Below the pieces are notes generated by a model, which worked only from the letters and a program-made list of their open reading frames with translations, was not told where the DNA came from and did not search any database. Shown piece by piece: positions 1 through 7,918 of a stretch of 64,000 nucleotides of DNA; the stretch's first letter is position 1, and each line of letters starts with the position of its first letter. The stretch covers positions 261,476-325,475 of the forward strand of contig NZ_DLNQ01000015.1 of the NCBI RefSeq assembly GCF_002479495.1, written 5' to 3'. This DNA comes from Brevundimonas sp. UBA7506. GTDB taxonomy: Bacteria > Pseudomonadota > Alphaproteobacteria > Caulobacterales > Caulobacteraceae. Both the position numbers and the translations under genes were made by a program.

Positions 1-2
1 TG

Positions 3-323
3 CGCTCGGCCAATCTGCGTCGGGCCGACCTGCGCGGGGCGCGGTTGGGACGGGCCAAGCTGAACGGATCGGACCTGCGCGAAGCACAGTTGGGGCCGTT
101 GATGTTGGGAGCCGACCGGTTGCTGCCGGCGGATCTGTCGGGCGCCATCCTGCGCGGAGCGGATCTGTCGGGGGCTGATCTTCGTCGCGCGGTGCTCAAG
201 GGCGCGGACCTCAGCCGGGCGGTCATGCACGGCGCCCAGACCAAGCAGGCTGATTTCACCGACGCCCAGATCGGTGGCGCACGCGGCCTGGATCCGGCGG
301 ACACCAAGGCCTTCGCCGCCTAA
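3..323 (+). CDS. Pentapeptide-repeat protein, 5' end missing
   Basis: The open frame runs in from the left edge without a start and ends at TAA 321-323. The translation is a run of A(D/N)Lxx-type pentapeptides (for example ANLRR, ADLRG, SDLRE, ADLSG), which form a right-handed quadrilateral beta-helix. The last 25 or so residues leave the repeat pattern. Pentapeptide proteins have diverse roles, so no function is assigned. An internal ATG at 45 exists but lies inside the repeats, so the true start is outside the window. Confidence 0.85.
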   Translation, partial: RSANLRRADLRGARLGRAKLNGSDLREAQLGPLMLGADRLLPADLSGAILRGADLSGADLRRAVLKGADLSRAVMHGAQTKQADFTDAQIGGARGLDPADTKAFAA

Positions 324-399
324 GACGCGCACTGAGACGCTCACGAAAAAGGGCGACGCGAACGCCGCCCCTTCCCGGTTCTTCAGGCGATCGCCGCGC

Positions 400-876
400 T
401 TAGGCGGCCTTCTTCGCCTTGTCGGTCTTGCCCTCGATCAGGGCCTTGCCCGTCGCGATCTCGATGCGGCGCGGCTTCAGGGCCTCGGGCAGCTCGCGCT
501 GCAGGTCGATGGTCAGCAGGCCGTTCGACAGATCGGCGCCCTTGACCACCACATAGTCGGCCAGTTGGAAGCGGCGCTCGAAGTCGCGCTCGGCCAGGCC
601 GCGATGCAGATAGGTCTTCTGGGGCGCCGTATCGTCGTTGGCGGCCTTCTTGCCGGTGACGGTCAGCTGGTTTTCCTTCGCCTCGATGTTCAGTTCATCG
701 GGCGAGAAGCCGGCGACGGCGATCTCGATGCGATAGGCGTTCTCGCCGGTCGTCTCGATATTATAGGGGGGCCAGCCGTTTTCCTGGCTGGAGCGCGCGG
801 CGCTTTCCAGCTGGCGGGCCAGACGGTCGAAGCCGACGGCGGAACGGTACAGCGGCGAGAAATCATAGGTACGCAT
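400..876 (-). CDS. Small heat shock protein, Hsp20 / alpha-crystallin family
   Basis: 158 residues, the usual size for a bacterial Hsp20. The alpha-crystallin domain covers about residues 36-135, with the typical pieces YRIEIAVAGF, LTVTGKK, YLHRGLAERDFERRFQLADYV and LLTIDL. An IbpA-like N-terminus (MRTYDFSPLYRSAVGFDRL) supports ATG 876 as the start. It is an ATP-independent cytoplasmic holdase that keeps unfolding proteins available for DnaK/ClpB. The Shine-Dalgarno AAGGA lies 7 bases before the start and is masked in a predicted hairpin (see the ROSE-like element at 878-910), so translation is probably heat-controlled. Confidence 0.93.
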   Translation of the reverse strand: MRTYDFSPLYRSAVGFDRLARQLESAARSSQENGWPPYNIETTGENAYRIEIAVAGFSPDELNIEAKENQLTVTGKKAANDDTAPQKTYLHRGLAERDFERRFQLADYVVVKGADLSNGLLTIDLQRELPEALKPRRIEIATGKALIEGKTDKAKKAA

Positions 877-877
877 G

Positions 878-910
878 GGTCATCCTTCTGACATTCAGCA
901 AGGTTGAACC
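878..910 (-). promoter_or_regulatory. ROSE-like RNA thermometer in the hsp20 leader
   Basis: Read on the minus strand, CCUUGCU (903-897) can pair with AGAAGG (889-884), which contains the Shine-Dalgarno sequence, leaving one bulged G and a 7-base loop. The stem can extend below through GGUUCA (910-905) with UGACC (882-878). A UUGCU strand with a bulged G facing AAGG/AGGA is the hallmark of ROSE elements found before small heat shock genes in alphaproteobacteria. The fold is by eye only and no energy was computed. Confidence 0.65.
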
Positions 911-1143
911 GCCCGGCGATTTTGCCCCGGACGGCGGAGGGGATTCAGGCCCAACGGTCCGCATTCGGCCCCGCAAGGTCTGGAGAGCCCGGGATCGGCG
1001 CTCTCGAATGAAGAGGTAGGCGGCGTTTTCCATCGCGCAAGGGGCGTGCGAAATCGTCGCTTGGCCCAATCCGCGCCTTGCCGAGACCGCGAAGCGCCGT
1101 AAGGGTTACAGATTGTTTCTTCCAGGACTGACCGGAGCCCCCC

Positions 1144-1944
1144 ATGCGACCCCTCGTCCTCGCCGCCCTTCTGGCGTCCGCCCTCGCCGCGCCGGCCCTG
1201 GCGCAAACCGCTCCGCCCCAGTCTGCGCCTCTGCCGCATCGTCAGGGCCTGTCGATGGAAATGCCGACCATGGGCGAGGACGCCGCCCTTCAGGCCGCCG
1301 TCGCCTCGACGACCCGTCCCGAGGCCGACCGCGCCCGCGACAGCCAGCGCCATCCGTTCGAAACCCTGACCTTCTGGGGCCTTCAACCCGGCCTGACCGT
1401 GGTCGAGATCGAGCCCGGCCGCGCCGGTTGGTGGCGCAACATCCTGGAGCCCTATGCGGCGGCCACCGGCGGGCGCTACGTGCCGGTCAGCAAGCCGACG
1501 GAGAGCATGGGCGTGGCGGATGGTTCCGCGGACATGGTGGTGGTGGCGCGCGCCTTCCACAACTGGTCGCGCGACGGTCGCGCCGAACCATACCTGGCGG
1601 CCTTCTTCAAGGCCTTGAAGCCGGGCGGCGTCCTTGCGGTGGAGCAGCACCGCAGCGTCGACGGTCTGAACGTCGCCGACGTCGCCCCGACGGGCTATGT
1701 GCCCGAGAGCTACGTCATTCATGCGGCCCGCAGCGCCGGCTTCGAGCTGGAAGCCCGCAGCGAACTGAACGCCAACGCCAGGGACGACCGCGATCACCCA
1801 TTCGGCGTCTGGACCCTGCCGCCGACGCGAACCTCTGAGCGCAACGGCCGCACCCTGACCGCCGAGGAACGCGCCGGCTTTGACGCCATCGGAGAGAGCG
1901 ATCGCATGACCCTGCGTTTCCGCAAGCCCGAGGCCGCGAACTGA
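1144..1944 (+). CDS. Exported SAM-methyltransferase-like protein
   Basis: 266 residues. A signal peptide occupies about residues 1-20 (hydrophobic core, then ALAQ), so the protein is predicted to be periplasmic. The body has a class I methyltransferase fold signature: motif I near residues 84-98 (LTVVEIEPGRAGWW), a motif III-like block (SADMVVVARAFHNW) and KPGGVLAVEQHR. The glycine-rich loop is altered compared with its neighbour at 2023 (GRAGWW against GSGWY). It looks like a tandem paralogue of that gene, sharing RHP(F/I)ETL, EQHR, DHPFG and AIGESDRMTL(R/K)FRKPE. The substrate is unknown. Catalysis in a compartment without an obvious SAM supply is uncertain. Confidence 0.8.
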   Translation: MRPLVLAALLASALAAPALAQTAPPQSAPLPHRQGLSMEMPTMGEDAALQAAVASTTRPEADRARDSQRHPFETLTFWGLQPGLTVVEIEPGRAGWWRNILEPYAAATGGRYVPVSKPTESMGVADGSADMVVVARAFHNWSRDGRAEPYLAAFFKALKPGGVLAVEQHRSVDGLNVADVAPTGYVPESYVIHAARSAGFELEARSELNANARDDRDHPFGVWTLPPTRTSERNGRTLTAEERAGFDAIGESDRMTLRFRKPEAAN

Positions 1945-2022
1945 TGCCGTCTGCGGTTTTGACCCCGGCGGAGAAGCGTCTTAAGCCCGAAGTCATGATG
2001 ATCCTGACCCAGGGAGGCGCGC

Positions 2023-2922
2023 ATGGCTGAGCGTTCGACGCGACGCGCGGTTCTGGCGGGCGCCTGCATGGCCGCCTTCGCGGGCCTGGCCGCCTGCGGC
2101 AAGAAGGAAGACAAGGCGACGCCTGAGGCGCCCGCCGCTCCGGCGGGGCCGCCGGAAGGCTCGCTGGAATGGGCGGTCGCCGGCCCCTGGCGGTCCGCTG
2201 CGGATAAGGCGCGCGACGCCTCGCGGCATCCGATCGAGACCCTGCGCTTCTTCGGTCTGCAACCGAAGATGACGGTCATCGATTTTTGGCCAGGCAGCGG
2301 CTGGTATATCGAAATCCTGGCCCCCTATCTGAACAAGGGCGGCGGCGCGCTCTATCTCGCCGGCTTCGCCGAAGGACCGGCGGCCGACCCCGCCCAAGTG
2401 GCGCTGAACGCCGCGCTCAAGGCGCGGCTGGAGGCGGACAAGAAGCTTTACGGCGAAGTCCAGTTCAGCGCCTTCGGCGCGGGCACTGGGCCGGTGGCGC
2501 CCGCCGGGACTGCCGATCTGGTTCTCTTCATGCGCTACATCCACGCCTGGATGGCGGCGGGCATCGCCGAGAAGGCCTTCGCCGACGCCTTCGCTGCTCT
2601 GCGTCCGGGCGGGGTCCTCGGTGTCGAGCAACACAGGCTTCAACCCGATGAGGATCAGGATCCGGCGGCGGCCAACGGCTATGTGCAGGAGGCCTTTGTC
2701 AAGCAACTGGCCGCCGAGGCCGGCTTCGTCTTCGTCGAGGCGTCCGAGATCAACGCCAATCCCAAGGACACCAAGGATCACCCGTTCGGGGCCGACACCC
2801 TGGCGCCCATTCGCCTGACCGCGCCCATGGGCCAGCCGGCCAATCCCGAGTTCGACCGCACCAAGTATGACGCGATCGGCGAAAGCGATCGCATGACCTT
2901 GAAGTTCAGGAAGCCCGAGTGA
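2023..2922 (+). CDS. Lipoprotein with methyltransferase-like domain, paralogue of the gene at 1144
   Basis: 299 residues. The N-terminus has a twin-arginine-like start (STRRAVLAG, R7R8) and a lipobox LAAC with the lipidated Cys at about residue 25, so it is probably a Tat- or Sec-exported lipoprotein. Motif I is seen at about residues 84-94 (VIDFWPGSGWY), followed by LVLFMRYIHAW and RPGGVLGVEQHR. Its C-terminus matches the upstream paralogue (AIGESDRMTLKFRKPE). Its stop overlaps the start of the next gene by 4 bases (GTGA), suggesting one transcript with the hydrolase. The substrate is not known. Confidence 0.82.
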   Translation: MAERSTRRAVLAGACMAAFAGLAACGKKEDKATPEAPAAPAGPPEGSLEWAVAGPWRSAADKARDASRHPIETLRFFGLQPKMTVIDFWPGSGWYIEILAPYLNKGGGALYLAGFAEGPAADPAQVALNAALKARLEADKKLYGEVQFSAFGAGTGPVAPAGTADLVLFMRYIHAWMAAGIAEKAFADAFAALRPGGVLGVEQHRLQPDEDQDPAAANGYVQEAFVKQLAAEAGFVFVEASEINANPKDTKDHPFGADTLAPIRLTAPMGQPANPEFDRTKYDAIGESDRMTLKFRKPE

Positions 2923-3944
2923 CCCGCGCCAACGCCTTCGCCGCCCACGCGCCCCTGATGGGGGTTCCCGGCGCCGCCTCGCCCCCCGGCGGAGAGGGCG
3001 ACTGGTATCGCGGCGCGGGCGGGCTTCGTCTGCGCGCCGCTCTTTGGACGCCGTCGGCCATGCAGGCCAGGACGCCGCGCGGCACGGTGGTCCTCAGTCC
3101 CGGCCGCACGGAGCCGATCGAGAAATACTTCGAGGTCATCGGCAACTTCCTGGCGCGCGGCTTCTGCGTCCTGGCCCACGACTGGCGCGGCCAGGGTCTG
3201 TCGGCGCGGCTTCTGCCCGACCGGCTGCGCGGCCACGCCCGGGCGGTGGAGGAGTTCCTGGACGATTACGCCCGCCTTCTGGACGCCTATGAGGCGCGCG
3301 CGCCCAAGCCCTGGATCATGGTGGGCCATTCCATGGGCGGGGCGCTGAACCTGCTGTCTCTGGAGGACGGTGAGGACCGCTTCGCCGGGGCGGTCCTTTC
3401 CAGCCCCATGCTGCGCATCAAGACCGGCAAGCGGTCGATGTGGTCGGTCAAGCTGGCGGTGCGGTGGAACCTGCGCCACGGCAAGGCAGGCGAATATGTG
3501 CTGGACGACCCAGACGATCCTTTCGATCACACCTTCGAGAAGGACGGCCTGACTTCGGACCAGGCGCGCTACGACCTGTGGCGTCAGCAGCTCTACGCCT
3601 GCCCGCATCTGGCCATCGGCGGCCCCACCTGGGGGTGGCTGGCCTTCGCCCTGGACGCCGGCGAACGGGCGTTGAAGCCGCGGGCGCTCAAGTCGGTCAA
3701 AATTCCGGTCTGCGTGGTTCAGGCATCCGAGGACGACAAGGTCTGGAAGCAGACCAATCGCTGGGCGGCGCGCCGTCTGGGGCGGGGGCGCTATGTCGAG
3801 GTGCCGGGCGCCCTGCATGAGGTGATCATGGAGGCGGACCCGCTGCGCGGCGTCTTCCTCGATGAGTTCGACGCCTTGGCCGGCTATGTCGCCCCGGTCG
3901 AAGGCGAGGCGGCGACGCCGGCCCCGGCCACAGGATCTACCTAG
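2919..3944 (+). CDS. Alpha/beta hydrolase, lysophospholipase-like
   Basis: 341 residues with a GTG start that overlaps the preceding stop. The serine hydrolase nucleophile elbow GHSMGG is at about residues 136-141 (Ser 138). Earlier blocks VVLSPGRTEPIEKYFEVI and HDWRGQGLS are typical of the monoacylglycerol lipase / lysophospholipase L2 (PldB) group. The acid is probably in QASEDDKVW and the base His in ALHEVIME. No signal peptide is evident, so it is likely cytoplasmic. The exact ester substrate cannot be told. It ends 4 bases inside the convergent hisN-type gene. Confidence 0.85.
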   Translation: MTRANAFAAHAPLMGVPGAASPPGGEGDWYRGAGGLRLRAALWTPSAMQARTPRGTVVLSPGRTEPIEKYFEVIGNFLARGFCVLAHDWRGQGLSARLLPDRLRGHARAVEEFLDDYARLLDAYEARAPKPWIMVGHSMGGALNLLSLEDGEDRFAGAVLSSPMLRIKTGKRSMWSVKLAVRWNLRHGKAGEYVLDDPDDPFDHTFEKDGLTSDQARYDLWRQQLYACPHLAIGGPTWGWLAFALDAGERALKPRALKSVKIPVCVVQASEDDKVWKQTNRWAARRLGRGRYVEVPGALHEVIMEADPLRGVFLDEFDALAGYVAPVEGEAATPAPATGST

Positions 3945-4729
3945 GGCGCCGCCTGGGCGTTCAGAACGGCCAGGGCCTGAGCGGTCAGGGCGGCGTCGCC
4001 TGCCGCAAGGATGCGGCCGTCGCCGTCCGGGGCCTGGCCGGTCCAGCTGGTGACCTGGCCGCCCGCCGCCTCGATGACCGGCTTCAGCGCCGACCAGTCC
4101 CAGACCTTCAGCTCGGTTTCGGCCACCAGGTCGATGCGCCCCGCCGCAAGCATGGCGTAGGCGTAGGCGTCGCAGCCCAGACGGGCCAGCCGGGCCGAGG
4201 CGCGCAAGCGCGCCCAGGCTTCGCGGTCGTCGCCGACGAAGATGTCGGGGTCCGTGGTGGCGATCAGGGCGTCGGACAGGGCCGGACAGGCGCGAGTTTT
4301 CAACGGGGTCTCGCCGCCGTTCCGCAACAGGCGCGCGCCGGACGGCCCGCCCAGAAAGATCTCGTCGAGATAGGGCTGACCGATGGCGCCGATCACCGGC
4401 GCGCCTTCGTGGCGCAGGGCGATCAGGGTGGTCCACAAGGGCAGGCCGGCGATGAAGGCGCGGGTGCCGTCGATGGGGTCCAGCACCCAGACGTGCTCGG
4501 CGTCCGGACGGTCTTCGCCGTATTCCTCGCCGATGACGCCATGCTCGGGATAGCGGGCGGCGATCAGGCGACGGATGGCCGCCTCGGCGGCGCGGTCGGC
4601 CTCGGTGACGGGGTCGAAGGCGCCGGGGCCGGCCTTGTTCTCCTCGGCGTTGTGGCCGCGGAAATAGGGCAGGGCCGTGCGCGCGGCCTCATGCGACAGT
4701 TCGACGGCGAAGGCTTCCAGTGCGGTCAT
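3941..4729 (-). CDS. hisN: Inositol-monophosphatase-family phosphatase, HisN-type histidinol-phosphatase
   Basis: About 262 residues from ATG 4729; an in-frame GTG at 4744 would add five residues. The metal-binding motifs of the IMPase family are intact: DPVTEAD, GEEYG, WVLDPIDGTRAFI and WDWSALKPVIEAAGG. The combination of PIDGTRAFI and WDWSA fits the histidinol-phosphatase branch (dephosphorylation of L-histidinol phosphate) better than general inositol monophosphatases, but this is a family-level call. No other his gene is nearby. The gene converges on the hydrolase with a 4-base overlap of stops. Confidence 0.78.
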   Translation of the reverse strand: MTALEAFAVELSHEAARTALPYFRGHNAEENKAGPGAFDPVTEADRAAEAAIRRLIAARYPEHGVIGEEYGEDRPDAEHVWVLDPIDGTRAFIAGLPLWTTLIALRHEGAPVIGAIGQPYLDEIFLGGPSGARLLRNGGETPLKTRACPALSDALIATTDPDIFVGDDREAWARLRASARLARLGCDAYAYAMLAAGRIDLVAETELKVWDWSALKPVIEAAGGQVTSWTGQAPDGDGRILAAGDAALTAQALAVLNAQAAP

Positions 4730-4784
4730 GCCGGGCTGATACACCGCCCGCTGCCCAGGGGCGAGGGGGCTTGTCAGGATGACG

Positions 4785-5066
4785 TCAGGCGGCTTCGTCG
4801 CGCGTAAAGGGTTCGACGCCGGTCGTAGCGGGAGGGCGTTCGCTCGCCTCGCCGAGGCCGTCGTAGAAGTAGCTGACCGGGGTCGACAGAGCTTCGGCCA
4901 GTTCCCACAGGCGGGCGGCCGAGATGCGGTTGGCGCCGCACTCGTACTTCTGGACCTGCTGGAAACGGACGCCGACCTGAACGGCCAACTGCTGCTGGGT
5001 CATGCCCAGAAGGCGACGGCGGCGACGCAGGCGGCGGCCCAGATGAAGATCGATATCGGCGGCCAT
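4785..5066 (-). CDS. XRE-family helix-turn-helix regulator
   Basis: 93 residues. A Cro/CI-type helix-turn-helix covers about residues 8-65: LGRRLRRRRRLLGMTQQQLAVQVGVRFQQVQKYE, then GANRISAARLWELAEAL. The FQQVQKYECGANRIS version is common among small alphaproteobacterial XRE proteins. An almost ideal Shine-Dalgarno (AAGGAGG) sits before the ATG. The tail (PATTGVEPFTRDEAA) has no recognised domain. The targets are unknown; the divergent gene at 5249 is a possible one. Confidence 0.88.
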   Translation of the reverse strand: MAADIDLHLGRRLRRRRRLLGMTQQQLAVQVGVRFQQVQKYECGANRISAARLWELAEALSTPVSYFYDGLGEASERPPATTGVEPFTRDEAA

Positions 5067-5248
5067 GACGGCCCCTCCTTCTGACGGTCTGTGCTGTACC
5101 GGATCGGCACGGCTCAGGCCCGTCGTCGCAAGGCGCGTGCCGAGTTCGCCTGGGACGCGAACGGCGAAGCTTTCGACAGGAGAGGCAACCTGAGCGGGCG
5201 AGACGCATTAACGGTCAAGGCGTCACGCCTTGTCATGGGAGGGACTGA

Positions 5249-5506
5249 ATGAGCGGATTTGGATTCATCGCCTGGATCATCATCGGCATCGTGGCCGGAT
5301 GGCTGGCGGAAAAGATCATGAAGCGCAGCCACGGCCTGCTGACCAACCTGATCGTCGGGGTCATCGGCGCGTTGATCGGCGGCTTCCTGGCCAACAACCT
5401 GTTGGGGATCGACGCCTCGGGCAACTGGATCGTCGGCATCATCGTCGCCACCCTGGGCGCGGTGGTGTTGCTGTTCCTGCTCGGTCTGGTGAAAAAGCGA
5501 GCCTGA
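5249..5506 (+). CDS. GlsB/YeaQ/YmgE-family small membrane stress protein
   Basis: 85 residues, nearly all membrane. There are three hydrophobic segments: GFIAWIIIGIVAGWLAEKI, LIVGVIGALIGGFLANNLLGI and WIVGIIVATLGAVVLLFLLGLV. The GxxxG-rich pattern and length match the transglycosylase-associated / GlsB family of inner-membrane proteins, often induced by general stress. Start ATG 5249 follows GGGAGGGACTGA. I found no EcfG promoter match in the 180 bases upstream. A strong terminator follows at 5531-5553. Confidence 0.9.
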   Translation: MSGFGFIAWIIIGIVAGWLAEKIMKRSHGLLTNLIVGVIGALIGGFLANNLLGIDASGNWIVGIIVATLGAVVLLFLLGLVKKRA

Positions 5507-5530
5507 CGGCTGGTCAGGCCGACATGAAGA

Positions 5531-5553
5531 GGGGCGGCCCGTCGGGCCGCCCC
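5531..5553. terminator. Bidirectional terminator between convergent genes
   Basis: A perfect inverted repeat, GGGGCGGCCC (5531-5540) and GGGCCGCCCC (5544-5553) with a 3-base loop, is followed by TTTGCATTT. It lies between the plus-strand GlsB-like gene ending at 5506 and the minus-strand gene ending at 5573, so it can serve both. Confidence 0.75.
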
Positions 5554-5572
5554 TTTGCATTTCGCCCGGTGA

Positions 5573-6025
5573 TCAGGCGGTCGGTTCGTCAGCCGCGGGC
5601 GGCTCGACGGGTTCGGTCGGGGGCGTGTCGGGCGTATCGACCGGGGGCGTGGCCGCGGCCGGGGCTTCGCCGGCGATCGGGCTAGCGGCCTGGAAGTCCG
5701 ACAGGCTGGCGTTGACGACGATGGCGTCGCCATCCTGACGGATGCCGGCCACCGGCACGGGGCGGACAGAGCCGTCAGCGCCTCGCACGGTCAGTTCCTG
5801 GCCCGAGGGGCCGTTCTGGGCGCCGACCAGCTTGCCGAGCTCCGATCCGTCGGCGCTTTTGACCACAGTTCCGGGCGTCAGGGTCAGGCTTTGGGGTTGA
5901 GCCGCGGCCGCCTCAGCGGTAGCCGGTTCGGGCGTCTGCGGCGTCGTGGCGTCCTGGGCGAGCACAGGGGCGGCGATGAGGAAGGCGCCGGCGATGCCGG
6001 TCAGCAGGGCGGTTTTGCGGATCAT
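5573..6025 (-). CDS. Secreted proline/alanine-rich protein with PRC-barrel-like core
   Basis: 150 residues. A clear signal peptide ends near residue 23 (PVLAQD). The central part (about residues 47-110, TLTPGTVVKSADGSELGKLVGA to VVNASLSDFQAA) resembles a PRC-barrel-like beta fold. Both ends are low-complexity Pro/Ala/Thr/Glu stretches, the C-terminal one with repeated PPVDTPDTPPTEPVEPP. I do not recognise a specific function; a periplasmic or envelope role is likely. It converges on the GlsB-like gene. Confidence 0.75.
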   Translation of the reverse strand: MIRKTALLTGIAGAFLIAAPVLAQDATTPQTPEPATAEAAAAQPQSLTLTPGTVVKSADGSELGKLVGAQNGPSGQELTVRGADGSVRPVPVAGIRQDGDAIVVNASLSDFQAASPIAGEAPAAATPPVDTPDTPPTEPVEPPAADEPTA

Positions 6026-6173
6026 GAGGTCACTCCGGTTGGGCGAGTCTGGCGCTCGCGAAAAGGTGAACTCGCTGCGTTTCGGATTGTTTCAGATGCC
6101 TAGAAATGACCTTTTCAGCGCCGCAAACGGCCGATTCCTGCTTTATGAGGGGCGCAACGCCCCGCGAGGATGA

Positions 6174-7838
6174 ATGACGACGACGAAACGGCCAGGCGGA
6201 CTCGGGCGGATCCTTCAGCGGCTGGGGGGGCTGGCCTATGAACTGACGCCGCAGGTCTTCGCCGTGGCCTCGTTCGGTCTGGGCGCGGTCATGCTGCTGT
6301 CGGCGGCCACGCCGGCCTTTAGCGGGCGACTGCAGGCGCTGGACCGGATTTCGGCTCCCATCCTGATCGACCTGTCGCATTTCGCGGCCAGCGTGACCGG
6401 CTTCTTGCTGTTGCTGGTGTCGGCGGGCCTGTGGCGTCGCCGCCGAGGGGCCTACTACGCCGCCTTGTTCGGACTGATGCTGGGGGCGGTCTTCTCCTTG
6501 ATGAAGGGGCTGGACTGGGAAGAGGCGGCGGAACTGACTTTGGCGGCCGCCCTGCTGCTGCCGTGCCGGGCCGCTTTCAACCGACGCTCGCGTCTGGGCG
6601 AGCCGCTTCGGCCGGGCTGGCTGCTGATGCTGGCCGCCGCCGTCGCCGCCATGCTGTGGTTGGGCTTCTTCGCCTATCGCGACACGGCCTATACCGACGA
6701 GTTGTGGTGGACCTTCCTGACCGACAAGCAGGCCTCGGGATTCCTGCGCGCAGGGGCCGTTCTGGCGGTGCTGACCCTGGCGGTGGCGGTGCGCTCGCTG
6801 CTGACGGCCCCGGGCGCCAGGAGCCATGGCCCGGCGGGGCCCGCCGAGATCGCGCGCGCTCGACTCGCGCTGGATCAGGCCGATACAGCGGCGCCCGAAG
6901 CCAGCCTGGCCCTTCTGGGCGACAAGGCGCTGTTGTTCAGCCCGTCGGGGCGCAGCTTCATCGCCTACCGCGTGCGAGGACGGCGCTGGATCGCCATGGG
7001 CGAGGCGGCGGGCCTGAAGGCCGAACGGCTGGAGCTTCTGTGGGCCTTCGCCGAGATGGCCGACAGCTACGGCGGGGCGCCGGTCTTCTATTCGGTGGGC
7101 GAGGGCATGCTGGCGGACCTGGCGACCCTGGGGCTGGCGGTCCGGAAGGTGGGCGAGGCGGCGGTGATCGACGCCGCGCATTTCTCGACCGAGGGCAAGG
7201 GCAAGCAGAACCTGCGCACCGCCGTGAACCGGGCCGAGCGTGAGGGGGCGACGTTCGAGGTCCTGGCGCCCGGCGCCGTCCGGCCGCTGGAGGCCGAACT
7301 GCGAGCGGTGTCAGACGCCTGGCTGAATCACCACAACGGGTCGGAAAAGGCCTTCTCCCTGGGGCGGTTCGATATCGACTATCTGGATCGCTCGCCGGTC
7401 GCCGTCGCGCGCGAGGGGGGACGCATCGTCGCCTTCGCCAACCTGCTGGTCGGGGCGCGCGGCGAAGAGGCGATGATCGACCTGATGCGGCATGATCCGG
7501 AGGGGCCGCACGGGATCATGGACTATCTCTTCACCCGCACCGCGCAGTGGGCGCGCGCCGAGGGGTTTGAGCGCCTGGACCTGGGCATGGCGCCCTTGTC
7601 GGGGCTGGAGGACCGGCGTCTGGCCCCCGTCTTCGCCCGGGTCGGCGCCCTGGTGTTCGAGGAGGGCGGGGCGGTCTACGGCTTCCAGGGCCTGCGCGCC
7701 TACAAGGGCAAGTTCGGCCCGGCGTGGCGGCCCAAGTTCATCGCCGCCTCGACCTCCACGCCTCTGGCCCTGGCCCTGCTGGACGTGGCCTTGCTGACCA
7801 GCGGCGGCTGGCTGGGGCTGCTGGGCTTGAAGAAGTAG
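6174..7838 (+). CDS. MprF-like membrane protein with C-terminal aminoacyl-PG synthase (DUF2156) domain
   Basis: 554 residues. The N-terminal about 215 residues hold several membrane helices (for example VFAVASFGLGAVMLLSAAT, LIDLSHFAASVTGFLLLLVSAGLW, LLMLAAAVAAMLWLGFFAY). The C-terminal part (about 225-540) is the soluble GNAT-like domain of lysyl/alanyl-phosphatidylglycerol synthases, with GRRWIAMGEAAG, LRTAVNRAEREG, IDLMRHD and FERLDLGMAPLSGLE. It would transfer an amino acid from aminoacyl-tRNA to phosphatidylglycerol and reduce surface charge. It is shorter than full two-domain MprF, with fewer membrane helices in the flippase part. The ATG at 6174 follows GCGAGGA. Confidence 0.85.
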   Translation: MTTTKRPGGLGRILQRLGGLAYELTPQVFAVASFGLGAVMLLSAATPAFSGRLQALDRISAPILIDLSHFAASVTGFLLLLVSAGLWRRRRGAYYAALFGLMLGAVFSLMKGLDWEEAAELTLAAALLLPCRAAFNRRSRLGEPLRPGWLLMLAAAVAAMLWLGFFAYRDTAYTDELWWTFLTDKQASGFLRAGAVLAVLTLAVAVRSLLTAPGARSHGPAGPAEIARARLALDQADTAAPEASLALLGDKALLFSPSGRSFIAYRVRGRRWIAMGEAAGLKAERLELLWAFAEMADSYGGAPVFYSVGEGMLADLATLGLAVRKVGEAAVIDAAHFSTEGKGKQNLRTAVNRAEREGATFEVLAPGAVRPLEAELRAVSDAWLNHHNGSEKAFSLGRFDIDYLDRSPVAVAREGGRIVAFANLLVGARGEEAMIDLMRHDPEGPHGIMDYLFTRTAQWARAEGFERLDLGMAPLSGLEDRRLAPVFARVGALVFEEGGAVYGFQGLRAYKGKFGPAWRPKFIAASTSTPLALALLDVALLTSGGWLGLLGLKK

Positions 7839-7888
7839 CTCAAAGGCCTCGAGCAGCCGGAGGAGCGATAGGCGCCACAAACAAAAAA

Positions 7889-7912
7889 GGGGCGGACCGT
7901 ATGGTCCGCCCC
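7889..7912. terminator. Bidirectional terminator between the mprF-like gene and typA
   Basis: GGGGCGGACC (7889-7898) and GGTCCGCCCC (7903-7912) form a perfect 10-bp stem with a GTAT loop. TTTGTCTT follows on the plus strand and TTTTTTGTTT on the minus strand. It lies between the convergent ends at 7838 and 7919. Confidence 0.85.
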
Positions 7913-7918
7913 TTTGTC

